From Desulfobacterales bacterium (GTDB taxonomy: Bacteria; Desulfobacterota; Desulfobacteria; Desulfobacterales; SpSt-501): a stretch of DNA of 64,000 nt. Positions 29,289-41,330 of the stretch are shown one piece after another. A model generated the notes under the pieces. It made no database searches. It was not told where the DNA came from and was given only the letters and a program-made list of their open reading frames with translations. The stretch spans positions 1 to 64,000 of the forward strand of contig JALOOU010000021.1 in assembly GCA_025454255.1 (NCBI GenBank). Direction: 5' to 3'. Within the stretch, counting starts at the first letter, position 1. Each line of letters begins with the position of its first letter. The position numbers and the translations under genes are program-made.

Positions 29289-30725
29289 ATGCAGCGCCCG
29301 TTTTGGCATTCGCTGATCTGTTGGATCCTGGTGGCGGTTGCCCTCACCAGCCTCGCCGTTCCACGCCCGGGGCATGCCATCACCCTGGGGGAGGAGGAGG
29401 AGCTCTCGCGCCAGATCATGCGGATCATTTTCAAGCGGTTTGAAATCCTCCCGGACCCCTACGTCGCCGCCTATGTCTCCCGCATCGGCCAGCGGATCCT
29501 CGCCGCGTTGCCGGAGCAGCCGTTCCGGTATCACTTCTATGTGATCAAGGACGACTCCTACAACGCCTTCGCCACCCCCGCCGGCCACATCTTCGTGCAC
29601 ACGGGGCTGCTGCAGGCCATGGACCGGGAGGAGGAGCTCGCGGGGATCCTGGCGCACGAAATCGCCCACGTCTATTGCCGGCACATTTCCCAAAAAATCG
29701 AGCTATCCAAAAAAGTCGGCTGGGCGCAGCTCGCCGGGATGGCCGCCGGCGTGCTGCTCGGCGCCGCCGGCGGGGCCGCGGCGCTGGGAGGGGCCTTGGC
29801 CATGGGCTCTCAGGCGGCCGGGGCGACGGCGCAGCTGGCGTTCAGCCGCGAAAATGAAATGCAGGCCGACCAGGTTGGGCTCAAGCTGCTCACCGATGCC
29901 GGCTACCGCTCGGACGGCCTGGTGGCGATCCTGAGAAAAATCCGCGGCAAGCAGGCCTGGGGCAAGGAGCAGATCCCGGTCTACATGATGACCCACCCCG
30001 CCATCGAGGACCGCATCGTCTACACCGAGAACTGGGTGGACGACCACACGACCGAGCTGAAGAATCTGCCGGCCGCCGACCCGGCGGCCTTCGAGCGGAT
30101 CCAGACCCGCATGATCGGGGAGATGGACAACGTGGGGCCTGAATTGGAGAAGCTGGCCGCCGCCGTTCAGCGCGACCCGGCCGACGTCTTGTCCCGCCAC
30201 CGCTACGGGCTTGCCCTGGCGCGGGTCAATCGCTGGGACGAGGCGGTGGCCGAACTCCAGCAGGCCCTTGCGCGCCGAGCCTTCGACGGCTACCTGCTGC
30301 GGGACCTGGGCAAGGTGCTGCTGCTCTCCGGAAGCCTGCCCCAGGCGCAGAAGGCGCTGGAGGGCGCCCGCCTGGCGCTGCCCGACGACCCCGACTGCCT
30401 CTTTTTCCTGGGCCGCGCCCAGCAGGAGCTCGGTCGCGCGGACGAGGCGGTGGTGCTCTATCAGGCCGTCATTCAACGCATGCCGGAATACCGCAACGCC
30501 TATTTTTTTCTGGGCCAGGTGCTGGGGAGGCAAGGGGCGATCGCAGAGGCGCACTACAACCTGGGACTCTATCATCTGCGCGGCTTCGACTACAAAACCG
30601 CCGCCGTTCAGTTCCGGCAGGCCCTGCGCAACAACCCCGATCCCGACCGGCGCGAGCGGGTCGAGCAGCTGCTGCAAAAGACCGAAGCGGAGATCAAGGC
30701 CGAGAAGAAAGCGCTCGAGGGATGA
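29289..30725 (+). CDS. M48 family metalloprotease with TPR repeats (BepA-like)
   Basis: Signal peptide, ELAGILAHEIAHVYCRHIS (HExxH), NEMQADQVGLKLL, C-terminal TPR repeats. Confidence 0.92.
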   Translation: MQRPFWHSLICWILVAVALTSLAVPRPGHAITLGEEEELSRQIMRIIFKRFEILPDPYVAAYVSRIGQRILAALPEQPFRYHFYVIKDDSYNAFATPAGHIFVHTGLLQAMDREEELAGILAHEIAHVYCRHISQKIELSKKVGWAQLAGMAAGVLLGAAGGAAALGGALAMGSQAAGATAQLAFSRENEMQADQVGLKLLTDAGYRSDGLVAILRKIRGKQAWGKEQIPVYMMTHPAIEDRIVYTENWVDDHTTELKNLPAADPAAFERIQTRMIGEMDNVGPELEKLAAAVQRDPADVLSRHRYGLALARVNRWDEAVAELQQALARRAFDGYLLRDLGKVLLLSGSLPQAQKALEGARLALPDDPDCLFFLGRAQQELGRADEAVVLYQAVIQRMPEYRNAYFFLGQVLGRQGAIAEAHYNLGLYHLRGFDYKTAAVQFRQALRNNPDPDRRERVEQLLQKTEAEIKAEKKALEG

Positions 30726-30745
30726 GTCGGCCCTCGGCCGCACTC

Positions 30746-32776
<2,031 letters not shown>

Positions 32777-32837
32777 GGGAGAGGCGGCCGGATCGAATCG
32801 GCTCTCCGGCGGGAGCGGTCGCCCGGGGGGGCGGTTC

Positions 32838-32869
32838 AAAAAGAAGGCCAGCTGCGGGGGCTGGCCTTC
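32838..32869 (-). terminator. intrinsic terminator of the tRNA-Ala gene
   Basis: Minus strand GAAGGCCAGC-CCCCGCA-GCTGGCCTTCTTTTT, perfect stem followed by a T run. Confidence 0.85.
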
Positions 32870-32881
32870 GGGTCTGCGGAG

Positions 32882-32957
32882 TGGTGGAGCTGAGGGGGGT
32901 CGAACCCCTGGCCTCATGACTGCCAGTCATGCGCTCTCCCAACTGAGCTACAGCCCC
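32882..32957 (-). tRNA. tRNA-Ala (anticodon GGC), CCA encoded
   Basis: GGGGCTGTAGCTCAGTTGGGAGAGCGCATGACTGGCAGTCATGAGGCCAGGGGTTCGACCCCCCTCAGCTCCACCA folds as a cloverleaf, loop CTGGCAG. Confidence 0.97.
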
Positions 32958-32973
32958 ACAACGTAACCATGAC

Positions 32974-33002
32974 CCTCTATCAAGCCGGGGCGAGGGTGTC
33001 AA
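32974..33002 (-). promoter_or_regulatory. sigma-70-type promoter of tRNA-Ala
   Basis: Minus strand TTGACA-N17-TAGAGG ending 17 bp before the tRNA 5' end. Confidence 0.65.
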
Positions 33003-33153
33003 TACTCTTTTCCGATCGCGGCGCCCCCCACCATCCGCCGCCGCGGCGCGGGCTGAGGTTGACAAACAGGCAAGGCAAAAATAGAATTATCGATTACATC
33101 GACATCGACATCGTCTGCTGCCGCCTCCGCTTTCAGCCGCAGCCGGGTGCCTC

Positions 33154-33396
33154 ATGAACCCTTACAACAGGCCATCGCGACCGCCCCGCCGCCCACAGGG
33201 GGCTGCCGGTGCGTACACGGATTTCGATGCCACCGAGCTCTTCTGCCCGCAGTGCCGGCGGGCCGTGCCGGTGCGCAAACGCCTCCTGCTGGTGCTGCCG
33301 GAGGGCGACAAGTACGAATACCTCTGCGCACGCTGCTTCAGCACGGTGGGGACCAAGATCAGCCGCGACCAGAAACCGCTGAAGCTGATCGTCTGA
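33154..33396 (+). CDS. hypothetical protein with CxxC pairs (possible zinc ribbon)
   Basis: ELFCPQCRRAVPVRKRLLLVLPEGDKYEYLCARCFSTVG. Confidence 0.65.
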   Translation: MNPYNRPSRPPRRPQGAAGAYTDFDATELFCPQCRRAVPVRKRLLLVLPEGDKYEYLCARCFSTVGTKISRDQKPLKLIV

Positions 33397-33414
33397 CGAA
33401 CGGAGACTTCTGAC

Positions 33415-35307
33415 ATGCTTTACCTGATGCGAAAACACGCCGGGTCCTGGATGGTCAAGATCCTGCTCGGCGCCATCGTGGTCGTGTTCGTTTTCTGGGG
33501 GGTCGGCAGCTACACCCAGCAGCAGGCCGGGATCCTCGCCACCGTGAACGGGGACATCATCTCCCGCGAGGAGCATCGCGCTGAAACCAACCGCCTGCTC
33601 GAACAGGTGCGCCAGAACTTCGGGGCCGGTTTGAACGACGAGCTGCTCAAGGCCCTGCAGGTGGAGCGCCAGGCGCTCGATCAGCTGATCGACCGCGTCC
33701 TGCTGCGGCAGGCCGCGGCCCGTCTGCGCCTGCAGGTGAGCGATGAGGAGTTGTCCCGATCCGTGCGGGGCATCGCCGCGTTCCAGTCGGCAGGGGCCTT
33801 CGATGCGAAGCGCTACCAGCAGATGCTCAGCCTCAACCGGCTGACTCCGGAATCATTTGAGGCGATGCAGCGCGAGGCCTTGCTCACCAGCAAGATCCAG
33901 GGCTTCATCACCGGCAGCGTCAAGGTCTCCGAGCACGAAATTGAGGACTGGTATGCCTGGAACAACACCCAGGTGCGCATCGACCAGGTCAAGTTCTCGG
34001 CCCAGGCGTATGCACAGGTCAGCGCCACCGCCGAGGAGACGGCGCAGTATTTCGAGCGCCACGCGGAGAACTATCGAACCCCACCCGAGGTGAAGGTGCG
34101 CTACGTGCGCTTTCCGGTGGCCGCGGCGCTCGCGCGGGCGGCGCCGGCCGATGCCGAGGTGCGGGAGGAATATGAGGCGAACCCCGATCGTTTCGCGGTT
34201 CCCAGGACCGTCGAGGCGCGCCACATCCTGATCCGGACGGCGGCGGACGCACCGCCGGAGGCCGATGCGGCCGCCCGGGAAAAGACCGCCGGCATCCTGG
34301 CCCAGATCCGGGCGGGCCAGGATTTCGCTGCCCTGGCCAAGCAACATTCGCAGGACGAGGGCAGCCGGGACGAGGGCGGTTTTTTAGGGGCGTTCCAAAA
34401 ACAGCACGTTGTGGCGCCCTTTGCCGATGCGGCCTTCGCGCTGCAGCCGGGGGAGACCAGCGAACCGGTCCGGACCCAGTTCGGCTGGCACCTCATCAAG
34501 GTGGAAAAGGTCAACGAGGGCCGAACACGCAGCTTCGAGGAGGCCAAGCCCGAGATCTCCGCCCGGATGGCCTCCGAGCGCGCCCGCCACCTGGCCTACG
34601 ACGAGGCCGAAGCGCTGTATGATGCGGCGTTGGCGGGCGGGGACTTCGCTGCCGCTGCGGCCGCCCGCGGGGTGGAGCTGCGCACCACGGAATTTTTCAC
34701 CCGCCAGGGACCGGTCCCCGGAATCGACCCGGGTTCGGCCTTCGCGCAGGCGGCCTTTCAGCTGTCGGCCGGCGAGATCGGCGATGTGGTCGATCTCGGC
34801 GACGATTACGCCGTGCTGCAGCTGATCGAACAGCGCCCGGCGCGCGTGCCGGAGCTCGCGGCCGTGGAGGCGCGGGTCCGGCAGGACCTGATCCGGGAGA
34901 AGCAGATCGAACAGGCCGGGCAGGATGCCCGGCGCCTGCTCGCCGAGCTGAAGGCCGGGGTGGCCATCGACCAGGCCGCGCGGCAGGTCAATGCCTCCGT
35001 TCAAACCACCGATTTTTTTAAACGCAGCGGCGGCTCGCCGGAGGAGGGGGTCGCCCCCGAAGTCGTGCGGGCGGCATTTGAACTCTCGGAGCGCGATCCG
35101 CTGCCGGCGGAGCCGGTCAAGACATCCGACGGATACGCGGTGATCCGTTTTCGCGACAGGAAACCGCCCCCCCCCGAGGGGCTTGCATCCGAGCGCGAAG
35201 GGATCCGCCTGCGGCTGCAGCAGCAGAAGCGATCCGCAGCCTGGTCCGCGTGGCTGGAGCAGCTGCGCAAGGAGAGCGTGATCGACCTGAAAAAGGACTT
35301 CACCTGA
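33415..35307 (+). CDS. SurA_N/PpiD-like periplasmic peptidyl-prolyl isomerase
   Basis: Single N-terminal TM (WMVKILLGAIVVVFVFWGVGSY), SurA_N helices, parvulin domain ARHILIRTA...LGAFQKQHVVAPFADAAFALQPGETSEPVRTQFGWHLIKVE. Confidence 0.93.
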   Translation: MLYLMRKHAGSWMVKILLGAIVVVFVFWGVGSYTQQQAGILATVNGDIISREEHRAETNRLLEQVRQNFGAGLNDELLKALQVERQALDQLIDRVLLRQAAARLRLQVSDEELSRSVRGIAAFQSAGAFDAKRYQQMLSLNRLTPESFEAMQREALLTSKIQGFITGSVKVSEHEIEDWYAWNNTQVRIDQVKFSAQAYAQVSATAEETAQYFERHAENYRTPPEVKVRYVRFPVAAALARAAPADAEVREEYEANPDRFAVPRTVEARHILIRTAADAPPEADAAAREKTAGILAQIRAGQDFAALAKQHSQDEGSRDEGGFLGAFQKQHVVAPFADAAFALQPGETSEPVRTQFGWHLIKVEKVNEGRTRSFEEAKPEISARMASERARHLAYDEAEALYDAALAGGDFAAAAAARGVELRTTEFFTRQGPVPGIDPGSAFAQAAFQLSAGEIGDVVDLGDDYAVLQLIEQRPARVPELAAVEARVRQDLIREKQIEQAGQDARRLLAELKAGVAIDQAARQVNASVQTTDFFKRSGGSPEEGVAPEVVRAAFELSERDPLPAEPVKTSDGYAVIRFRDRKPPPPEGLASEREGIRLRLQQQKRSAAWSAWLEQLRKESVIDLKKDFT

Positions 35308-35352
35308 AGCGCAGGTCGCTCGAGGCCGGCGAACACGCACCGGGAGGTGGGC

Positions 35353-35598
35353 ATGGCAGCCAGCAAGCAGGACCGCCAACAGGCATCCGCGAACATCCAC
35401 ATGACCAAAAAGTGCCCGGAGTGCTTCGTCTACCTGCCGCTGCAGGCCAAGGTGTGCACCGCCTGCGGCGCGGCCGTCGGCCCGGTGAACAAACTGGGCC
35501 ACGCTGAGAAGCCCGTGGACGTCAAGGGCTACCTGGTGGCGGCGGCCGCCATCCTGGTGTTCGCGGCCTTCATCTGGTATGCCTTCTTTACGGATTAG
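35353..35598 (+). CDS. small zinc-ribbon membrane protein
   Basis: KKCPECFVYLPLQAKVCTACGAAVG then one C-terminal TM helix. Confidence 0.7.
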   Translation: MAASKQDRQQASANIHMTKKCPECFVYLPLQAKVCTACGAAVGPVNKLGHAEKPVDVKGYLVAAAAILVFAAFIWYAFFTD

Positions 35599-37486
35599 AA
35601 GCGCACATAGCGCTTCTGCAGGACCTCCTCGGGGATCATGTCGATGAACCGCGAGGGGCGGTTGAGAACGATGCCGAGGCCCCGGTCGTAGACCTGGCGC
35701 GGATAAGTGATGAAGAGCCCCTCCTGTGCCCGGGTGGCGGCCACATACATCAAGCGCAGCTCCTCCTCCAGATCCTCCTCGCTGGCCATGGAATAGAGCG
35801 AGGGGAATCTCCCGTCCAACGCCCAAATCACGAACACCGTGTGCCACTCCAGGCCTTTGGCGGAGTGGATCGTCGAGAGGACCAGGCGGTCCTCGCCTCC
35901 GCGCTGATGGTGGGCGGCTCGAGGGCCATGTCGGTCAAAAAGGGGTCCAGGCGCCGGTAGCGCTCCAAAACGCCCAGAAGCTGCTCGAGGTCTTTGGCGC
36001 GCTTGGGGTGGTCGTCGAAATTGCGCCGCAACAGCGGCAGGTAGTACTGCACCACGGCGGCGCCCATTTCGGCCGGGGCAGCGGCGTCGGCGAGGGAGTG
36101 GTAGAGGGCCGCGAGCCGCTCGAGCCCGGGGTGCCGGCGCGTGAGCGCGGAGAGGCCGGCCGCCCCGGCCCCGGACTCGACGATGGCATCGTAGATGCGC
36201 TGGGCGCTGCGGGGGCCGATCTTGTCGATCAGTTGCAAGATCCGGTGCCAGCTGATGCGGTCGACGGGGTTGGCGATCACCCGCAGGTGCGCCAGGACGT
36301 CCTTGATGTGGGCGGATTCGGTGAACTTGAAGCCGCCGACCTTGATGAAGGGGATGGCCTCCCGCGCCAGCTCGATTTCGAGGTCAAAGGAGTGAAAGCC
36401 CGCCCGAAACAGGACGGCGATGCGGTGCAGGGCCACCCCGCGCCGCACCAGCTCCTGGACCTGCTGCACCACGAAGAGGGACTGGCTGTTTTCGTCCTCG
36501 GCCTCGACCATCTGGGGCCGATCGCCGCCGGCGTTGCGGGTGAACAGGTGTTTGGAGAATTTTTCCCGGGCGCGCTCGATGATGATGTTGGTGAGGTCCA
36601 GCACGGGCTGGGTGCTGCGATAGTTCTCCTCCAAACCGATGATGCGGGTGCCCGGAAACATGACCGGGAAATCCATGATATTGCGGAAATTGGCTCCGCG
36701 AAAGGCGTAGATGCTCTGGGAGTCGTCGCCGACGACCATGATGTTGCGGTTGCCTTCGGCCAGCCGGTAGAGGATCTCCGCCTGGAGCTTGTTGGTGTCC
36801 TGGTATTCGTCGACCATCACGTAGCGGTAGGCGGAGGCGATCCGGCGCCGGATCTCCGGGAACTGCTGCAGCAGCCCCTGGAAAAAAACCAGCAGGTCGT
36901 CGTAGTCCAAAAAGTGATGCTCGCGCTTGCGCCGGGTGTAGGCCGCGTGCAGCGCCAGAATCGTATCCAGGTGCTCCAGCAGGTGGGAGTAGTCGCGGTC
37001 GATGAGCTCCTCGAGCGGCAGGGCCTTGTTGACGGCCCGGCTGAATATCGCCGCCAGCGTCCCTTTGCGCGGCAGGGACCGGTCCGGGTTCGGGCCGGCG
37101 GCGTCTTTGCGCAGCAGGCCGATCAACTCCTCGGCATCGGCGCGGTCGATGACGGCGAAGTCCAGCGGCAGCCCCATGGCCGCGCCGTGCTGCCGGAGTT
37201 TCAGATGCGCAAAGGAGTGAAATGTGCCGCCGGAAACCCGTTCGCAGCGGCTGTCCAGAAGGCGGGCCGCCCGCTGCAGCATCTCCTGGGAGGCGCGGCG
37301 CGTGAAGGTGAGCAGCAGAATCGCCGCCGGCGGGACCCCTTCGGCCACCAGCCGAGCGACGCGATGGGTCAGCGTGCGCGTTTTGCCGCTGCCGGCACCG
37401 GCGATGACGAGCAGAGGGCCGTCGGTGTGATCGACCGCGGCGCGTTGCGCCTCGTTGAGCGTATCCTTCAGCGCGGAGGGCAGCAT
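35595..37486 (-). pseudogene. UvrD/Rep-type ATP-dependent DNA helicase interrupted by a single frameshift
   Basis: N-terminal frame has GAGSGKTRTLTHR, MVDEYQDTNKLQAEIL, GLEENYRST; motifs after GLEWHTVFVIWALDGRFPSL...EEELRLMYVAATRAQEGLFI continue in another frame (35595-35837); break near 35891-35900. Confidence 0.85.
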
Positions 37487-37750
37487 CAGATGCCATCCGA
37501 AGCGCCGGTGGGCGGCAAAAAGCGATGCAGCGCCCGCCGGACTGCCGCACGCCGCGCGGCCGAGGGAGGGGTCTGGCGGGTCATCGATTCGGACATGGGG
37601 GGTTTTGTAGCAGAAAACCCCCTCGGCGTCATGCTCTTTTCCGGGCCCCCCGTAGAGCGCCTTGGGTTTGACTTTGCTGATGCGCTGTATTACGAACTGT
37701 TTCGATAGGCTTGCGTCGATCTGCACGTGGCATGAGGGAGGGTGAACGGA

Positions 37751-38086
37751 ATGAAAAAACTTCAAGAACAACTCAAGCTGATTTCCAAAACGCTCTCGCG
37801 CCTGGCCCGGCAGGTGGAAAAGGTGGCCCGCAAAATCGACAAGGCGTCGCCGGCGGCCGGACGCCGGACCGGGAAAAAAGCCCCGGGCCGAGCGGCGCTC
37901 GCGCGCACCGACACGGTGTTGGAGGCCGTCTTCAACGCCATCCGCCGCAGCCGCAACGGGGCGAGCATCTCCCAGCTGATCGGCAAAACGAAGCTCGAAC
38001 CGCGCCAGCTCAGCAACGCGCTCTACAAGCTATGCAAGAAGGGGCTCGTTCGCACCCGGGCACGCGGAGTTTACGTGAAAAACTGA
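37751..38086 (+). CDS. hypothetical protein with C-terminal winged-helix-like segment
   Basis: Basic coiled N-terminus; AIRRSRNGASISQLIGKTKLEPRQLSNALYKLCKKGLVRTRARGVYVKN. Confidence 0.65.
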   Translation: MKKLQEQLKLISKTLSRLARQVEKVARKIDKASPAAGRRTGKKAPGRAALARTDTVLEAVFNAIRRSRNGASISQLIGKTKLEPRQLSNALYKLCKKGLVRTRARGVYVKN

Positions 38087-38297
38087 ACCGCAGCGTCCAC
38101 CGATCCGCTTCAAGCCTCCCCGACCGCCATCGGCGTGGGGAGGGGCATCGGCTGTTGCGTCACGTCGCCGGCTGTGCTATCAGACTGCTTCCGTGTGAAT
38201 TTTCCGCATCCCTCCTCGCCGCGGGCCCTGCCTCCGGAGTGCCGTATGCGGGGGCCTCGCACGCATTCGATTCGACCTGAAAGGACCCGATTCCCGC

Positions 38298-39674
38298 ATG
38301 ACATCCCCGTCGGCATCCAACGGCGTCACCGACGCGATCTGGAAACTGTTCGCCTCGATCCAATTGACCATCGCGCTGCTGCTCTCCCTGGCCGCCACAT
38401 CCGTGGTCGGCACGCTCATCCCGCAAAACGCCGACCCCGCAGCCTACATCTCCGCCTACGGCGAGACCCTGTTCCGCTTTTTCTGGGTCCTCGGGCTGTT
38501 CGACATGTATCACTCGTGGTGGTTCCAAGTGCTGATGGTGATGCTCGCCGCCAATGTGATCGTCTGCTCCGCCGACCGCATTTACGCCCAGCGGCGAATC
38601 CTGCTGGTGCGCCGCCCCCGCTTCCAGGCGGAGCGCTTCCGGAAGCTGCCGGAGCGCGAGGCGTTCGAGGATGACCGCCCCCCGTCCGAGCTGCAGGGGC
38701 TCTACGCCCCGGTTTTCGCCAAGCGGCTGAGCGCGGTGCAGGTGGAGCCGACCGATGCCGGGTTTCTGATGTTTGCGGAAAGCGGCCGCTGGACCCGTTT
38801 CGGCGTCTACGCGGTGCATTTCAGCGTGGTGCTGCTGCTGGTCGGGGGGCTGATCGGCTCGCTCTTCGGCTTTGACGGCTTCGTCAACATCCGCGAGGGC
38901 GACACCGTCCAGCAGATCACGCTGCGCGGCTCCGGGGAACGGCTGCACCTGCCCTTCGCCATCCGCTGCAACGATTTCAGCGTCAGTTTTTATGAAACCG
39001 GCGCCCCCAAAGAGTTTCGCTCCAGCCTGACCCTCCTCGAAAACGACCGCGAGGTGCTGCAGAAGGACATCATCGTCAACGACCCGCTGCGCTACCAGGG
39101 CATCAGTATTTTCCAGTCCAGCTACGGGTCGGTGCCCTCGGAGGAGGCGGTGCTGAGCTTCACCAGCCAGGCCACCGGCATGATCTACCGCCGCGAGGCG
39201 CGGATCGGCGGCGACATCGTGCTGCCCGAGAATCTCGGAGTCTTCGTGCTGCGCGAACTGCGACACAACGCCATGTTCCGGGGGCGTTCCGTGGGGGACG
39301 CCTTCATCGGCACGCTCACGCCGCCGGAGGGCGAGCCCGAGGAGATCATCCTGCCGGTGCGCTTCCCCACCTTCGACCGCATGCGTCGCGGTGCGGTCGT
39401 CATCGCCGTGGACGAGTTCAAGGAGCGTTTCTACACGGGCCTGCAGGTCAACCGCGACCCCGGGGTGTGGGTCGTCTATGCGGGGTTCATTTTGATGCTG
39501 CTCGGCTGTTATGTCACCTTTTTCACGTCGCACCGGCAGGTGTGCGTGGAGGCCGTGCGCCGCGGCGCGAAAACCCGCGTGAGCGTGACCGGCGCGGCCA
39601 ACAAGAACAAACCGGCGCTGATGCGCCGAATGAAACAGCTCTCTCAGGCGCTCAAGGAGTCGACATCGCCATGA
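38298..39674 (+). CDS. resB: ResB/Ccs1 cytochrome c biogenesis protein
   Basis: WKLFASIQLTIALLLSLAATSVVGTLIPQN; periplasmic domain and VNRDPGVWVVYAGFILMLLGCYVTFFTSHRQV. Confidence 0.93.
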   Translation: MTSPSASNGVTDAIWKLFASIQLTIALLLSLAATSVVGTLIPQNADPAAYISAYGETLFRFFWVLGLFDMYHSWWFQVLMVMLAANVIVCSADRIYAQRRILLVRRPRFQAERFRKLPEREAFEDDRPPSELQGLYAPVFAKRLSAVQVEPTDAGFLMFAESGRWTRFGVYAVHFSVVLLLVGGLIGSLFGFDGFVNIREGDTVQQITLRGSGERLHLPFAIRCNDFSVSFYETGAPKEFRSSLTLLENDREVLQKDIIVNDPLRYQGISIFQSSYGSVPSEEAVLSFTSQATGMIYRREARIGGDIVLPENLGVFVLRELRHNAMFRGRSVGDAFIGTLTPPEGEPEEIILPVRFPTFDRMRRGAVVIAVDEFKERFYTGLQVNRDPGVWVVYAGFILMLLGCYVTFFTSHRQVCVEAVRRGAKTRVSVTGAANKNKPALMRRMKQLSQALKESTSP

Positions 39675-40507
39675 CCAGCTCCCTCATCCTGTCCAGCGTC
39701 ACCTTCATCTACGGGTTTGCCGGCGTTCTTTACATCTTCGCCTGGGTCTTCCGAAAGCCGGCGGTCGGCAGGCTGGGCACCGGGGCCGCGCTCATCGGGT
39801 TGATCGGCAACGCGGCCGGCTTCATCCTGCGCTGGGTCGAGTCCTACCAGCTGGGTTTCGGCCGCGCGCCGCTTTCCAATCTCTACGAGTCGCTGATCTT
39901 CTACGCGCTGTGCATCACCCTGGTCTACCTGGCGGTCGAGCGGCGCACGGCCAACCGGGTCATCGGGGCCTTTTCCATGCCGCTGGCCTTTCTGGCCATG
40001 GCCTATGCCTCGCTCTCCCCGAACATCAGCGACCGGATCCAGCCCCTGATCCCCGCCCTCAAAAGCAACTGGCTGATCGCCCACGTGGTCACCTGCTTCC
40101 TCGGCTACGCGGCCTTCGCCGTGGCCTTCGGGGTCAGCCTGATGTACATTTTCAAACGGCAGGCGGAGCCCTCCCGGGGCGGGCAGATGCCGCCCGTCGA
40201 GACCCTGGATGAGTTGACCCATCAGCTGGTGGTCTTCGGATTCCTGTTTCTTTCAGCCGGCATCATCACCGGCGCGGTGTGGGCCAACTCCGCCTGGGGC
40301 CGCTACTGGGGCTGGGACCCCAAGGAGACCTGGTCGCTCATCACCTGGTTCATCTACGCCGCCCTCCTGCACGCCCGGCTGACCCGTGGCTGGCGCGGCC
40401 GGCGCATCGCCTATTTGTCGGTCCTCGGGTTCGCGGCGGTCCTGTTCACCTATTTCGGGGTCAATCTGCTGCCGGGGTTGCACAGCTACCAATCCACGGG
40501 CCCATAA
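39671..40507 (+). CDS. ccsB: CcsA/CcsB-type cytochrome c biogenesis protein
   Basis: WGRYWGWDPKETWSLITWFIYAALLHARL (WWD-type haem-handling motif); ATG at 39671 overlaps the resB stop. Confidence 0.95.
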   Translation: MTSSLILSSVTFIYGFAGVLYIFAWVFRKPAVGRLGTGAALIGLIGNAAGFILRWVESYQLGFGRAPLSNLYESLIFYALCITLVYLAVERRTANRVIGAFSMPLAFLAMAYASLSPNISDRIQPLIPALKSNWLIAHVVTCFLGYAAFAVAFGVSLMYIFKRQAEPSRGGQMPPVETLDELTHQLVVFGFLFLSAGIITGAVWANSAWGRYWGWDPKETWSLITWFIYAALLHARLTRGWRGRRIAYLSVLGFAAVLFTYFGVNLLPGLHSYQSTGP

Positions 40508-40633
40508 CCGCGGCCCTCGGCGAGCCTCTTTCCCCTTGACAACGCCGCGAGGGATACTGTAGGGAATTCCCATTCATTTCCACGTCGGCCGTGCCCCGAA
40601 CGTGATCTTCCCACTTCTTCTGCGGGCCGGCCG

Positions 40634-41263
40634 ATGTGTGCGCTTAAACCCTATCAGCAGGGCGGACTGTCCATGGAGAATCCAAAAGCGAACATCACAT
40701 CGACAGCAGCGGGGCAGCACGAAAAAAAGGATGGGGCCGGCGGGCCGATCATCCTTTTTTTCATTTTGGGGCTGGCGGCCAGCCTCGTGGTGGGATGGGT
40801 CTTCGTCCCGGAGACGTTCTACTACACGAAAGAGCAGCCGATCGACTTCAGCCACGCGGTGCACAACGAGCTGGTCGACAACGGCTGCCAGAGCTGCCAT
40901 TTCTTCCGGGCCGACGGGTCCTATTCCGGCTCCCCGAGGCTTGCCCAGTGCATCGAGTGCCACCAGGAGGCCAACAGCGACGACCCGAACGAAATCAGGT
41001 TCGTAGAGGAGTATGTCAAAAAAGGGCGTGAGGTGCCGTGGCTGGTCTATTCGCGCCAGCCGGCTTGCGTCTTCTTTTCGCATGCCGCGCATGTCAAGAT
41101 GGCCGCTATCGACTGCGTCACCTGCCACGGCCCCATCGGCGAATCCGACAGCCTCAGGCCGTATATGAAGATGGACGACTGCGCGGAGTGCCACGCCCAG
41201 GCCAAGGTGAGTGCCGGCAGCGTTCAGACCCAGAAGGATGGCTGCCTGGTGTGCCACCATTAG
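40634..41263 (+). CDS. qrcA: menaquinone reductase multihaem cytochrome c subunit QrcA
   Basis: Single TM anchor plus CXXCH motifs CQSCH, CIECH, CVTCH, CAECH, CLVCH; first gene of a qrc-type cluster; the start may be 40673. Confidence 0.88.
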   Translation: MCALKPYQQGGLSMENPKANITSTAAGQHEKKDGAGGPIILFFILGLAASLVVGWVFVPETFYYTKEQPIDFSHAVHNELVDNGCQSCHFFRADGSYSGSPRLAQCIECHQEANSDDPNEIRFVEEYVKKGREVPWLVYSRQPACVFFSHAAHVKMAAIDCVTCHGPIGESDSLRPYMKMDDCAECHAQAKVSAGSVQTQKDGCLVCHH

Positions 41264-41330
41264 CAGACCCCCCGGGGGGACCTATTCGCGGACGGACGCA
41301 CAACCTCTTGGAAACCTGAGGGAAGGATAG

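Noticed and set aside
40536-40570. TTGACA before qrcA as a sigma-70 promoter
   Set aside because: No acceptable -10 hexamer at 16-18 bp spacing.
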